64,000 nucleotides of DNA, taken from contig NZ_CP110854.1 in the NCBI RefSeq assembly GCF_027594745.1, positions 558,001 through 622,000 on the forward strand, written 5' to 3'. How positions within the stretch are numbered: position 1 is the first letter of the stretch; the number at the start of each line of letters is the position of its first letter. This DNA is from Saprospira grandis. Its GTDB lineage: Bacteria > Bacteroidota > Bacteroidia > Chitinophagales > Saprospiraceae. The translations under genes and the position numbers were made by a program. The notes under the pieces were generated by a model. It did not search any database, had not been told where the DNA came from, and saw only the letters and a program-made list of their open reading frames with translations. Shown piece after piece: positions 26,009 through 35,041 of this stretch.

Positions 26009-28771
26009 CTAGTTGGCCAATTTTACGGCCTGACTAACCGGAATTTTATTTCCATCTTTAAAGGCTACAATAAAAGACTTCAAGCCTTTTTGTTTTACCT
26101 CTGTATCGGCTTTACGGGCATCATCAATGCTGCTATAGCCCCCCAAATAAAAATAAGTCAATCCATTCTGAGGGTTGAGCTGACGCTCAATCCGCCCAAT
26201 CTGACTCAAATCGGGATAGTTGGCCGCAGAAGCATCTTTATAGGCACCTAGCTGTACTTTGAATTCTAAGGGACGCTCGGCAGGCAATAGCCCAGCCCCA
26301 CGAGCAGTAGTCCCCTCAGGCAACTTATTATCGGCATAGCTGTTTCTGGCATCCTCTACAATAGGAGGCAAAAGCTCAGCATTGCCATTCTCTAAAGGAC
26401 GCTCTTCTACCACAGGCTTATTCTCGGCCTCAGCTACTTCTTTCTTCATCGGAAAGACGACTTGCATGTTGTTGGTCATGCGCTCGGCTGCTGTGCGATT
26501 ACTCAATGCTTCGCTTCTCAAAAATGACTTATCCAAGCCTTTGATGTCTTTGACCTTGGCCAAAACCTCTTCGGCATGGGCCTTATCGGCAAAAACACCT
26601 AGACGATAGATTTTAGCTTCTCCATTTTTATAAGGTGCCGTAAGAATGTTGGCATATTGGCCCAATTCCTTTTGTAGCTCTTTGTCCAAAGACTTAAATA
26701 CACCCACCTGAACCAAATAGCCTTTGTCGGGCATCAAGGACTGAGGCATTTCATTGGCTCGGCGAAACTGATTGGGCAAGGCCTCTTCTTGCGTTCCTTC
26801 ACGCCCCATATACTGACCATCATTGTTCAAAAGGGCCAATCCATTGGTGGCCGAAGGCTGAATCGCCTTGCTGCCCAATAACGTCCGCTTTTGGCCATCT
26901 CCAGTAAATACTTCCATGATGTCATTCTGATAACCCGCCGCAGAAAAACGAATTTCGTATTGAGACTGTGGCTCCAGAATCAAGGCATACTCCCCGTATT
27001 TAGAGCTCTGCTTTTTATACTCTACGCCCGTTTTCAAATGACGAACATAAACCCACACATTGGCCAAACGTCTTTTGCTCACCGCATCGGTCACTACACC
27101 AATATAGGAGTTGTCTGCACAAGGGATTTGCTTACCCGCATAGGGGTTGTTGTTGTTGCTCGATCCATTATTACTGCCGCTGTTGCCTGCAGTATTGTTG
27201 TTTGTACCAGCATTATTACTCCCACTATTGTTTGTGCCAGCATTGTTCCCCTGCTGATTGCCCCCCTCTCTGGGCGGATTCAAGACATAGTCATCAATCT
27301 TGTCTTGCCCCATATTACTGCCATTCCCTTCTTCTCCATTCACATTATCGGCAATTTCTTCTAGGGTGTTGAGTTGGTCCTCCTGCTCTTGCGTAAGGCC
27401 CGACTGCCCATCGGGGTTTTTCACCACATAGTCTTCTTCTTGCTTAGAAATTAAGGGCATACCCTCTACATTCCCCTGCATATAAGCCGAATAAATGTCG
27501 TAATCACCCTGACCACCATCTCGGTTAGAAGCCAAATAGCCCATGTTTTTCTCTGCCTCAAAGACAAAGTAAAGCTCATCCTGACTAGAATTGAGCCCAG
27601 GTCCCATATTCCGCACATTTTTCCAACTCCCCCCCAAGTTCTCGGCCCGATAAACATCAAAACCACCAAATCCAGGCTTCCCATCAGAAGAAAAGTACAA
27701 AATGCCTTTGCTGTCTACAAAAGGGGAAACTTCATCTTTTATACTATTGACATTGGGCCCCAAGTTCTGAGGAGTGGTCCAACGCCCATCCTTAAAATAA
27801 CTCACGTAAAGGTCAAAGCCGCCATAACTGCCCGGCAAGCCTTTAGCCGCAAAGTATAAGGTATTCCCCCCATCCGCTAAAGCCGGAAAAGCCGACTGCT
27901 CCGCATAATAGGGGTACTCTGTAGGATCCTCTGCCGGAATGCTCGCCAAGGGCGCATTATAATAGCCCATCTTAAAACTACTACTCCCCCCTCCCAAACT
28001 CATCGGGTGACGAACAGCCGCAGAAAAATTATTTACACTCACAAAGGTCTTCCCATTAACACTACTCACAGGAGACAGCTTATAACGATTAGTAAACTCC
28101 ATGTTGCCAGAGGGAAAAACCGTCTTCGCATTCTTTAAGTCTCGGCTGTTCTGACGATCCGCCTGATACAAATAGTCCTCATTCGCATCCGAATAGCCGC
28201 CCATTCCCATCGGGTTAGCAACAATCCGCTTAGAGGCAAAATAAATCTGATCCCCAGCCAATACCGGATTAAAATCCGCCGCCGAAGAGTTTACCGCAGC
28301 CTCATTGCGCACATCAAATACCGGACGCTTGCCCTGATTCGCCAATGCAAAATCACAAGAGGCTACATAGGCATCCAATAAAGGTAAGGCCGCATAGTTC
28401 CCCGCCATATCAGGATGCTTTTTGGCCTTCTCATGCACCTCCTTGGCCTTCTGATAACGACCATCCATCTGCAATGCATAGGCATACCAAAAATAGAGGT
28501 CAACCCCCGCATTCGGCGATTCTACCAAGCCCCCATAAAACTGAGCAGCCTTTTTCGGACGATTCGTCTGCAGATACAACTCTGCCATTTTCAATTGTAA
28601 ATTCTTGTCTGTGGGGGTCTGGCTAAGGGCCTGCTCATAATAGAATAGGGCCGAGTCTACTTTCTCCTCATTATAGAGGGCCTGCGCACGCTCCAAGGCC
28701 GCCTCTTGGGCCGATAGAGAAATGCCAAAGCAAGTAGACAGTGCCAACAATACGGTTCGCTTAAATGTCAT
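26009..28771 (-). CDS. PorE-like TPR/beta-propeller protein with two SPOR domains
   Basis: A 920-residue exported protein (signal 1-22, ISLSAQ). Order: TPR-like helices (about 23-130); PD40 beta-propeller (about 150-470, repeated LYFSSDGKPGFGGFDVY blocks); an Asn/Gly/Ser linker (about 520-570); a carboxypeptidase-regulatory-like domain (about 575-650, YIGVVTDAVSKRRLANVWVYV); then two SPOR domains (about 680-760, YLVQVGVFK; and about 840-915, FKVQLGAYK). PorE of the type IX secretion system has the same order but ends in an OmpA peptidoglycan domain; here SPOR domains, which also bind peptidoglycan, take that place. Likely periplasmic and wall-attached. Start at 28771 gives the signal peptide. 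Confidence 0.85.
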   Translation of the reverse strand: MTFKRTVLLALSTCFGISLSAQEAALERAQALYNEEKVDSALFYYEQALSQTPTDKNLQLKMAELYLQTNRPKKAAQFYGGLVESPNAGVDLYFWYAYALQMDGRYQKAKEVHEKAKKHPDMAGNYAALPLLDAYVASCDFALANQGKRPVFDVRNEAAVNSSAADFNPVLAGDQIYFASKRIVANPMGMGGYSDANEDYLYQADRQNSRDLKNAKTVFPSGNMEFTNRYKLSPVSSVNGKTFVSVNNFSAAVRHPMSLGGGSSSFKMGYYNAPLASIPAEDPTEYPYYAEQSAFPALADGGNTLYFAAKGLPGSYGGFDLYVSYFKDGRWTTPQNLGPNVNSIKDEVSPFVDSKGILYFSSDGKPGFGGFDVYRAENLGGSWKNVRNMGPGLNSSQDELYFVFEAEKNMGYLASNRDGGQGDYDIYSAYMQGNVEGMPLISKQEEDYVVKNPDGQSGLTQEQEDQLNTLEEIADNVNGEEGNGSNMGQDKIDDYVLNPPREGGNQQGNNAGTNNSGSNNAGTNNNTAGNSGSNNGSSNNNNPYAGKQIPCADNSYIGVVTDAVSKRRLANVWVYVRHLKTGVEYKKQSSKYGEYALILEPQSQYEIRFSAAGYQNDIMEVFTGDGQKRTLLGSKAIQPSATNGLALLNNDGQYMGREGTQEEALPNQFRRANEMPQSLMPDKGYLVQVGVFKSLDKELQKELGQYANILTAPYKNGEAKIYRLGVFADKAHAEEVLAKVKDIKGLDKSFLRSEALSNRTAAERMTNNMQVVFPMKKEVAEAENKPVVEERPLENGNAELLPPIVEDARNSYADNKLPEGTTARGAGLLPAERPLEFKVQLGAYKDASAANYPDLSQIGRIERQLNPQNGLTYFYLGGYSSIDDARKADTEVKQKGLKSFIVAFKDGNKIPVSQAVKLAN

Positions 28772-28882
28772 GGCTATTGCGTTGTTAATAATAATAATGT
28801 AGGTCGTTTCGGCCAAAAGCTAGGCCAGTTTCAAACAGCTCAATAAGGTTTTCTTGCAAAACTTAGTTCCTCTGCTGATTTT

Positions 28883-29004
28883 GGGGCTGCCCCTCGCCTA
28901 TCGGCTCGGGTCGGGCTGTTTCGCAGCTCGCTATTCGCTCGGCCCTGCAGCGGCAAAGCCGCTTTGGTCTGGCGCTTCGCGCCACTGCTGTCCATCCCTC
29001 AGCC
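28883..29004 (+). repeat. structured intergenic element, class A (copy 10)
   Basis: Head GGGGCTGCCCC, tail CCATCCCTCAGCC; closing stem GGCTG/CAGCC. Hairpin 2 GCGGC/GCCGC with AAA loop, hairpin 3 GGCGC/GCGCC with TTC. It separates divergent genes; the rest of the 28772-29229 gap shows no gene. Confidence 0.9.
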
Positions 29005-29229
29005 AATTGACTCCCTGCGGTCGCCAATTTCTACAGACAAAAAACGCCTTTCTTCCTCTTTTTTTAAGAAGTTTGCTGACAATTTTACTAAAAAAAGCTG
29101 GGAATGCCCATATTTGCGCCCAAGAGCAAGAGCCTATTTGTGCTTTTCTGCTCTATATAGAATAAATATAGTAGCCGCTAAAGGGCTCCGCAAAACAAAA
29201 AGGTAGAGCTTATCTGCAAAAAAAATATA

Positions 29230-30294
29230 ATGATTAGTTTAGAAAATATAAAAGTTTTAGACCTCTCTTCTGTCCTCGCCGGCCCCTCTGTCGGTATGTT
29301 CTTCGCCGAACTCGGCGCAGATGTCCTCAAAATAGAAACCCCTAAAGGCGATGTGACCAGAAGCTGGAAACTAGAACAAGAAGATCCACAAAGTCTCCGT
29401 TCTGCCTATTTCGCTTCGGTCAATTGGGGCAAGGAAATTCTCCCCCTAGACCTTAAGGATGAAGATGAACGACAGGTGGTCTACCACCTCGTCGAAGAAG
29501 CCGATATCGTGATTACTAACTTTAAAGCAGGAGATGCCGAAAAGTTAGGGGTCGACTATAATATTCTTTCCCAAATTAACCCTATGCTGATCTATGGGGC
29601 CATCAATGGATTTGGCGAAAACGCCAAACGCCCCGCCTTCGATCTGGTCCTTCAAGCAGAAACGGGCTTTATGTATATGAATGGCCAAGCCGATGGCCCA
29701 GCTACAAAAATGCCCGTGGCCCTAATCGATGTTCTGGCCGCCCACCAACTCAAAGAAGGAATTTTATTGGCCCTCTGGCGCCGAGAAAGAGAACATAAGG
29801 GCGCCTATGTTAGTGTCTCGCTCTTCGATGCCGCTATTGCCGCCCTAGCCAATCAAGCAAGCAATTATCTGATGCTGGGCCACCTGCCCCAACGCATGGG
29901 CTCACTCCACCCCAATATTGCCCCCTATGGCGAGCAGTTCAAAACTGCCGATGAGCAATTGGTCGTGACCGCCATTGGCAGCAACCGACAGTTTTTGGCC
30001 CTCTGCCAACTTATCGGAGAAGAACAATTGGCCAAGGATAAACGCTTTCTCGAAAATCAAGACCGCCTGCAAAACCGTAGCGCCCTAGCCCAACTCCTAG
30101 CCGAAGCTATTGGCAAATGGGAAAGCCAAGAGCTACTAGATGAGGCCGTCAAGACAAATGTCCCCCTCGGCCTTGTCCGAAATATGGCCCAAGTATTTGA
30201 ACAAGAAGCCGCCCAAGCCCTTATCCTAGAAGAAGAACCCGACGGCCAAAGCACCAAAGCAGTGCGCACGGCTGTCTTTAAGATTAAAGATTGA
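29230..30294 (+). CDS. CaiB/BaiF family III CoA-transferase
   Basis: A 354-residue enzyme that moves CoA between an acyl-CoA and a carboxylic acid through a catalytic Asp. Seen: the N-terminal VLDLSSVLAGPSVGMFFAELGADVLKIE signature region (split here over about residues 9-36), NFKAGDAEKLGVDY, and PVALIDVLAAHQ with the putative catalytic Asp about residue 168. Slightly shorter than the usual 380-430. Substrate not deducible. Its TGA overlaps the ATG of the next gene by one base. Confidence 0.9.
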   Translation: MISLENIKVLDLSSVLAGPSVGMFFAELGADVLKIETPKGDVTRSWKLEQEDPQSLRSAYFASVNWGKEILPLDLKDEDERQVVYHLVEEADIVITNFKAGDAEKLGVDYNILSQINPMLIYGAINGFGENAKRPAFDLVLQAETGFMYMNGQADGPATKMPVALIDVLAAHQLKEGILLALWRREREHKGAYVSVSLFDAAIAALANQASNYLMLGHLPQRMGSLHPNIAPYGEQFKTADEQLVVTAIGSNRQFLALCQLIGEEQLAKDKRFLENQDRLQNRSALAQLLAEAIGKWESQELLDEAVKTNVPLGLVRNMAQVFEQEAAQALILEEEPDGQSTKAVRTAVFKIKD

Positions 30295-31274
30295 TGTTTA
30301 AGAAGTTTTGGTCCAAAAAAAAGAAGTCCCCAGAAACCACAGCCCCCAAAACTCCTCCCCCAGAGGAAGTTGCTCCAACACCAATAGAAGAGGAAATCCT
30401 TAGCCCCCCCAATCCCCAAGCCTTTGAGGAGGATTGCCAGCGACTGATTTCTCGCTACCTGGGCTTTCCAGCCCAAGGCCTAGAGCTTCACTGGCAAGGC
30501 GAAAAGGGCCTGCCCCAATCCTTCGCCCAAGCTTATCCCGCCGCCTTTAAAGATTGGCTGGCCGTAGATGCGCCCTGGGATAAACGCACGGTGGTTTATG
30601 CCCTCTTAGACCGTTTGCTGGGCGCCCAACTCGCCCCCTGGCAAAAGCTGCACCGCCTTATTGATGACCGCCTGGCCCAAACGGCCCTGAAGGAGCAAAA
30701 TGAAAACCCCTCGGCCAACTTTTTGGCCCAGCAAGCTCGACTCTATTTTGTGCTGGACCAAAATGAAAAAGCGCTCCAACTACTCGAACAAGCCCTAAAA
30801 CAAGAACCTCTGCTCAAGGCCGCCCAGCTCCAACAAGCCGAAATATGGCTCTGGCAAGGCCAAGCCCAAAAGGCCCAGCCCATTTATCAACGCTTTTTGC
30901 AAGAGCTGGCCCAAGGCCAAAAACAACTCCCCTTTGAGCAGCTGTTTTCTTTGGCCCAAGGCGGACTGCAAGCTCCCGTTTATGCCATCTCCTTTTTGCA
31001 AAAAAGTAAGGACCTAAAACATTGGGAACAATATGCCGAGGAGTTTTATTGGAGCCCCCACTACAGAATGCAACATGCCCTCCAACTCATCCAAGCCGAA
31101 CAGTTTGCCTATGGCCTCAGTAAGTTATTGGCCCTAACCAAAGAAATGCCCTGGTTTAAACAGGCCGTACTTGCCGCCCACCAATTTATTATGCAAACCA
31201 AAGGCTATGAGGTCTTTGCCGATGATATGAGCCGCCTCTCTAAACTTATGCTGGATAATAATTGGTCCTACTAA
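30294..31274 (+). CDS. TPR-containing hypothetical protein
   Basis: A 326-residue cytoplasmic protein with a very basic N terminus (FKKFWSKKKKS), a Pro/Thr-rich linker and TPR-like helix pairs (ARLYFVLDQNEKALQLLEQALKQEPL, about 145-170, then QAEIWLWQGQAQKAQPIYQRF). ATG at 30294 couples it to the CoA-transferase. Family not recognised; a role related to the transferase is only inferred from coupling. Confidence 0.65.
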   Translation: MFKKFWSKKKKSPETTAPKTPPPEEVAPTPIEEEILSPPNPQAFEEDCQRLISRYLGFPAQGLELHWQGEKGLPQSFAQAYPAAFKDWLAVDAPWDKRTVVYALLDRLLGAQLAPWQKLHRLIDDRLAQTALKEQNENPSANFLAQQARLYFVLDQNEKALQLLEQALKQEPLLKAAQLQQAEIWLWQGQAQKAQPIYQRFLQELAQGQKQLPFEQLFSLAQGGLQAPVYAISFLQKSKDLKHWEQYAEEFYWSPHYRMQHALQLIQAEQFAYGLSKLLALTKEMPWFKQAVLAAHQFIMQTKGYEVFADDMSRLSKLMLDNNWSY

Positions 31275-31301
31275 ACGGCTCTACAGGCCCGAAGGGCCGC
31301 A

Positions 31302-31419
31302 GGCTGAGCTGCCTGGCGGGTGGCGCAAAGCGCCAGACCCAGCCGCCAAAGGCGGCGCAGGGCCGAGCAGACCTGCGAGCCCAAAAGGGAGCGACCCGAC
31401 CAAAGGGAGGGGCAGCCCC
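31302..31419 (-). repeat. structured intergenic element, class A (copy 11)
   Basis: Head GGGGCTGCCCC at 31419 downwards, tail CTCAGCC; closing stem GGCTG/CAGCC. Hairpin 2 arms GCCGCC/GGCGGC. It lies between convergent genes, 50 bases after the TMEM43 stop on the same strand. Confidence 0.87.
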
Positions 31420-31460
31420 AAAACAATAAAGGCCAGCCCCCATCAAGGAGCTGGCCTTTG
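31420..31460. terminator. bidirectional terminator
   Basis: Stem AAAGGCCAGC/GCTGGCCTTT (31428-31437 with 31450-31459) just before the TMEM43 stop codon, next to copy 11. Confidence 0.75.
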
Positions 31461-31469
31461 CTATGGCCA

Positions 31470-32573
31470 TTAGGCCGCTTTTTTCTTGGATTTGAGGTAG
31501 TAAACAATGCCCCCAGCCAATAATAAAATGGTAATAATTAGGGCGATCCAATTGTGGATGATGAGCGAGACAATGATGGTGACCGTGCTCAAAACCGCCG
31601 AAATGAGGAAGGAGGCGATGCCCACCAAAGAACGGCTGATGCGACCCGCAATAGGGACCAAATCGAGGAAGACCGAAACGGGGCCCGAAATCATGGCCAA
31701 GCCCATCCACATTAAGAAGAAACCTAAGCCCCGAAGGATCCAGCGAATGGTGTTGTGCTCCGTTTGTAGGTAGTCTACCGCCTGCTCCTTATCCCCTTTT
31801 AAGGCCCGATAAAACCCATTGACCTCATTGTTGCTGAAAGGAGCCAAGCTAGCGCTGCTTGCATAGGCCGCAAAAAGCGTGAGCTGAGGACTGGGGCTGG
31901 GCAAAGCCTCATAACTAATGCGGAGGTCGCCCACCTTAGGCGCTTCTAAACTCCCTCGGCCCGAAAACAAATAGCGATCACTGGCCCAAACAACTCCGCT
32001 TTGGCCCTTTAGCATGCTCTGGCTTAAACTTAACTCCTCTGAAGTTAGACTCAAGTCCTCCGGCTGCTCTAGCCGAAAGCCCTCCATTTCTATCTCTTTG
32101 GCCCTTAGCTCCTCTCCACTAATGCTCATGTTGGGGTTATGATAACCATCTACCTTAAAGTTAGAGGAATTTTCGGGAGAACTTGTCCAGACCTTGCGGT
32201 AACTATAATCGGTAGTGGTGGTTTCTGAACCCCCAATATTTTTCTTGGTCTTGCTATCCTTATCTTCCTTCCAAGCATACATTTCTACTGTTCTGTTGAG
32301 GTAGAGGTAGTTGCCTGCCTTTAAATAGCTATCGCCCAAACTAGCCGAAGCTGTCATTTTTCCGCTAAGGGCAATCAATTGGCCCTGCTCAGCACTGCCG
32401 CCAGCCGTTATTTCCTGAGCAGTTTTGGCCACTTTGGCCAAATTGACCCGCCCCTCATTCCAAAATAATAGGAAAAAGGAGCCCAGGAAAAATAAGAAGC
32501 CAAATAAGACTCCCAAAAAGGAGTTGATGATGCGGCTAAACCAGCTTTTGTGTGTTACTTCTCGGTAAGACAT
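31470..32573 (-). CDS. TMEM43 family membrane protein
   Basis: A 367-residue membrane protein related to eukaryotic TMEM43/LUMA. One N-terminal helix (about 16-41, LGVLFGFLFFLGSFFLLFWNEGR, the family signature) is followed by a large extracytoplasmic domain with the YAWKEDKDSK segment and three or four helices in the C-terminal third (MGLAMISGPVSVFLDLVPIAG). Function in bacteria is unknown. Start MSYREVTHKSWF at 32573 matches the family. Confidence 0.9.
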   Translation of the reverse strand: MSYREVTHKSWFSRIINSFLGVLFGFLFFLGSFFLLFWNEGRVNLAKVAKTAQEITAGGSAEQGQLIALSGKMTASASLGDSYLKAGNYLYLNRTVEMYAWKEDKDSKTKKNIGGSETTTTDYSYRKVWTSSPENSSNFKVDGYHNPNMSISGEELRAKEIEMEGFRLEQPEDLSLTSEELSLSQSMLKGQSGVVWASDRYLFSGRGSLEAPKVGDLRISYEALPSPSPQLTLFAAYASSASLAPFSNNEVNGFYRALKGDKEQAVDYLQTEHNTIRWILRGLGFFLMWMGLAMISGPVSVFLDLVPIAGRISRSLVGIASFLISAVLSTVTIIVSLIIHNWIALIITILLLAGGIVYYLKSKKKAA

Positions 32574-32688
32574 AATTTCAATTTTATTAGGGTTATCAAT
32601 TAGAGATAACCTTAAAATAGCTGCTTTATTTATAAGATACAAGCGGATGGCTTTATTTTGTTAGGCTTTTCTCTTTGAAAATGAAGCT

Positions 32689-33150
32689 GAGGACTTGCTC
32701 TACCCATCCCGAGGACTTACCCTAATCATCCCGAGGACTTACCCTAATCATCTCGAGGACTTACCCTAATCATCCCGAGGACTTACCCTAATCATCCCGA
32801 GGACTTACCCTAATCATCCCGAGGACTTACCCTAATCATCTCGAAGACTTACCCTAATCATCTCGAGGACTTACCCTAATCATCTCGAGGACTTACCCTA
32901 ATCATCCCGAGGACTTACCCTAATCATCCCGAGGACTTACCCTAATCATCTCGAAGACTTACCCTAATCATCTCGAGGACTTACCCTAATCATCTCGAGG
33001 ACTTGCTCTAATCATCTCGAGGACTTGCTCTAATCATCTCGAGGACTTACCCTAGTCATCTCGAGGACTTACCCTAATCATCTCGAGGGCTTACCTTAGT
33101 CCTCAAGAGGGGTTCCCCTACCCCTCTTGAGGACTTACCTTACCCCTCGA
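32689..33150 (+). repeat. 21-unit, 22-bp tandem repeat array
   Basis: Twenty-one units of exactly 22 bp, no spacers, perfectly in phase. Units begin GAGGACTTACC and end AATCATCCC or AATCATCTC; units 15-16 carry GCTC for ACCC, and the last three diverge. Units 5-9 (32777-32886) and 10-14 (32887-32996) are identical 110-bp blocks. The array fills the region between divergent TMEM43 (32573) and hydrolase (33244) genes. No long reading frame crosses it. Confidence 0.97.
33098..33135. other. 16-bp perfect stem-loop at the end of the tandem array
   Basis: AGTCCTCAAGAGGGGT (33098-33113) pairs perfectly with 33120-33135 around loop TCCCCT. It is formed by diverged units 19-21 of the array. There is no T run, so it is not an ordinary terminator. 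Confidence 0.75.
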
Positions 33151-33243
33151 GGAGAGTTTCAGCTATCCCTTCTAGCTATTTTCCCTTATTAAAAATCTCT
33201 TGCTTTTCTGTACTTTAGTAGTAGATCAACAAAACAATCGATT

Positions 33244-34831
33244 ATGCGAACTTTTTCCCTTCTATTGTTGGGCCTACTTCCTTTATGCCTAAAGGCCCAA
33301 GACTGCTTAGGCAAACGTTATCAGGAGCGTATCTTCTCCTCTGTTCAATTTTTTCCAGAGGTGGTGTATAGCCAAGACGCCCCTTCTTTGTTGGGCTCTT
33401 CTTTTGGGGCCGAGACCACCTTTGACCAAGATTTGGTTATGGATATTTATATGCCGCCCCCCCACGGATACCGTCCGCAATCGGCCCTTAGTGATTTTGG
33501 CCCATGGTGGTGGCTTTGTCAATATCTTTTTTATGGGCGGCACGGCCTTGGTGGGCACCAAAGACAATGAAGATGTACAAGCCCTGGCCGATACCCTGGC
33601 CCATTGGGGTTTTGTGGCGGCTAGCATTCAGTACCGAACGGGCTTCGATCCCGCCAATGGCAGTAGCGTCAAGCGAGCAGTTTGGCGAGGTAGCCAAGAT
33701 ATTAGTGCGGGCATCCGCTTCTTTAGAAAGAATGCCCAGTGGTTTGGCATTGATCCCCAGAAAGTTTTTGTTGGGGGCAGTAGTGCGGGGGCTTTTGCCT
33801 GCTTGCATGCGGCCTTTGTAGAAGAAGATGAGCGGATTGCAGAGAGCTATGAGCAAAACCTATTTACAGCCGATTTGGGCTCCTTGCACAGTCGGCCCGT
33901 TGTTGAATTGACTGGATTTAATCCCTTTATGGGGAGCAATGTAGCCGCGCAGGATGTTGATTCTATTCCCCAGGCCATTGCGGCTTATTGGGGCGCCATT
34001 GCTGATCTAGATATGTTGAGTGGCAACAACCAGGCGCCAGTTATTTTCTTTCATGGAGACCAAGATGCGATTGTAGATGTCGATTGCGGTCGACCATTTT
34101 CGTCTATTTTGCTTACGGCTCCTGTGGTTTGCGGGAGTCGGTCCATGGATTCGGTTCTCACGGCCCTAAATGTCCCTCATCAAACGCAGATTGAGGCGGG
34201 CGAAGGGCATGAATACTGGGGCGTAAACAATGGAAACTGGGGCAGCAATGGCCCCAACAGCTTTTGGTCCCCAATGATTGAGCAAACGGCTGCCTTTTTC
34301 TATGAGCAGATGCGTCCAGCGCCCCCACAAATTCAGGGGCCAGTGGCGGCGGCTCCGCAGCAGTCCGTAACTTATTCGGTGGCGCAACCTCAGGCGGGCT
34401 ACCACTACTGCTGGTCGGTCCAAAATGGGCAGATCATTAGCCAAAATGCCAATGGAAGCCAAGTAGAAATTGAGTTTGATGCGGGTCCTATTTCGGCCCA
34501 AATCTCTCTAACTGCCGAGGATGAGGCCCAGCTCATCAGTCTGCCTCGTCAGAAGGGCATCAACTTGCAGATGGGCTTGGCTAATCGGGCAGAGGAGCCT
34601 TTACAATACCAGCTCTATCCTCAGCCCGCCCGCCAGTACCTGCAGATAGAAGCGCCCAATCAGGAGGAGCAGCAGCTCGAGCTCTACGATGCTTTGGGCC
34701 GTTTGTTGCGCCAAGCGCAGTTTGTGGGGCAAACGCAATATTTTGTTGGAGATTTGCCTGCGGGACAATACTACCTTCGACTCAAGGGAGCCAAAACAGA
34801 GGCCCATTTTCCCATTCAGTTAATGGATTAG
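33244..34831 (+). pseudogene. secreted alpha/beta hydrolase with T9SS sorting domain, interrupted by a frameshift
   Basis: Two frames make one protein of about 525 residues. Frame one (from 33244) gives a signal peptide (MRTFSLLLLGLLPLCLKAQ) and reads to DLVMDIYMPP; frame two carries on with TDTVRNRPLVILAHGGGF (oxyanion HGGG), the nucleophile GGSSAGAF, GDQDAIVD (Asp) and EGHEYWG (His), a PKD-like region and a C-terminal type IX sorting domain (LYPQPARQYLQIE ... YYLRLKG). The shift is at seven C (33457-33463), where six or nine would restore the frame. It may be a true mutation, slippage-based switching or a base-call error. Confident as hydrolase cargo, less so as pseudogene. Confidence 0.85.
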
Positions 34832-34842
34832 AAGAGGGATTT

Positions 34843-34968
34843 GGGGCCTCCGCCTCCCTTCGGTCGTCGGCGCTACGCTTTGGGGCTCGCAGGTTTGCTC
34901 GGCCCTGCGGGCTCCACTTCGTTCCGCCCTTGGTCTGGCCTTCGGCCACCCCGCCGCATCGCTAGGCC
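34843..34968 (+). repeat. structured intergenic element, class B (copy 12)
   Basis: Head GGGGCCTCCGC starting 11 bases after the hydrolase stop, tail CATCGCTAGGCC; closing stem GGCCT/AGGCC; hairpin 3 TGGCC/GGCCA with TTC loop. Confidence 0.9.
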
Positions 34969-35041
34969 GGCCCGCCCTGGGCCATATTTCTAGCGCTTTA
35001 TCCGTTAAAGAAGCTTTAGCTCATTTCAACCTTTATGATTT

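Noticed and set aside
30291..30293. TTG start for the TPR protein
   Set aside because: An ATG follows at once at 30294 and overlaps the upstream stop in the usual coupled way.
32689..33150. CRISPR array
   Set aside because: The 22-bp units are directly joined without spacers and no cas gene is near; it is a simple tandem repeat.
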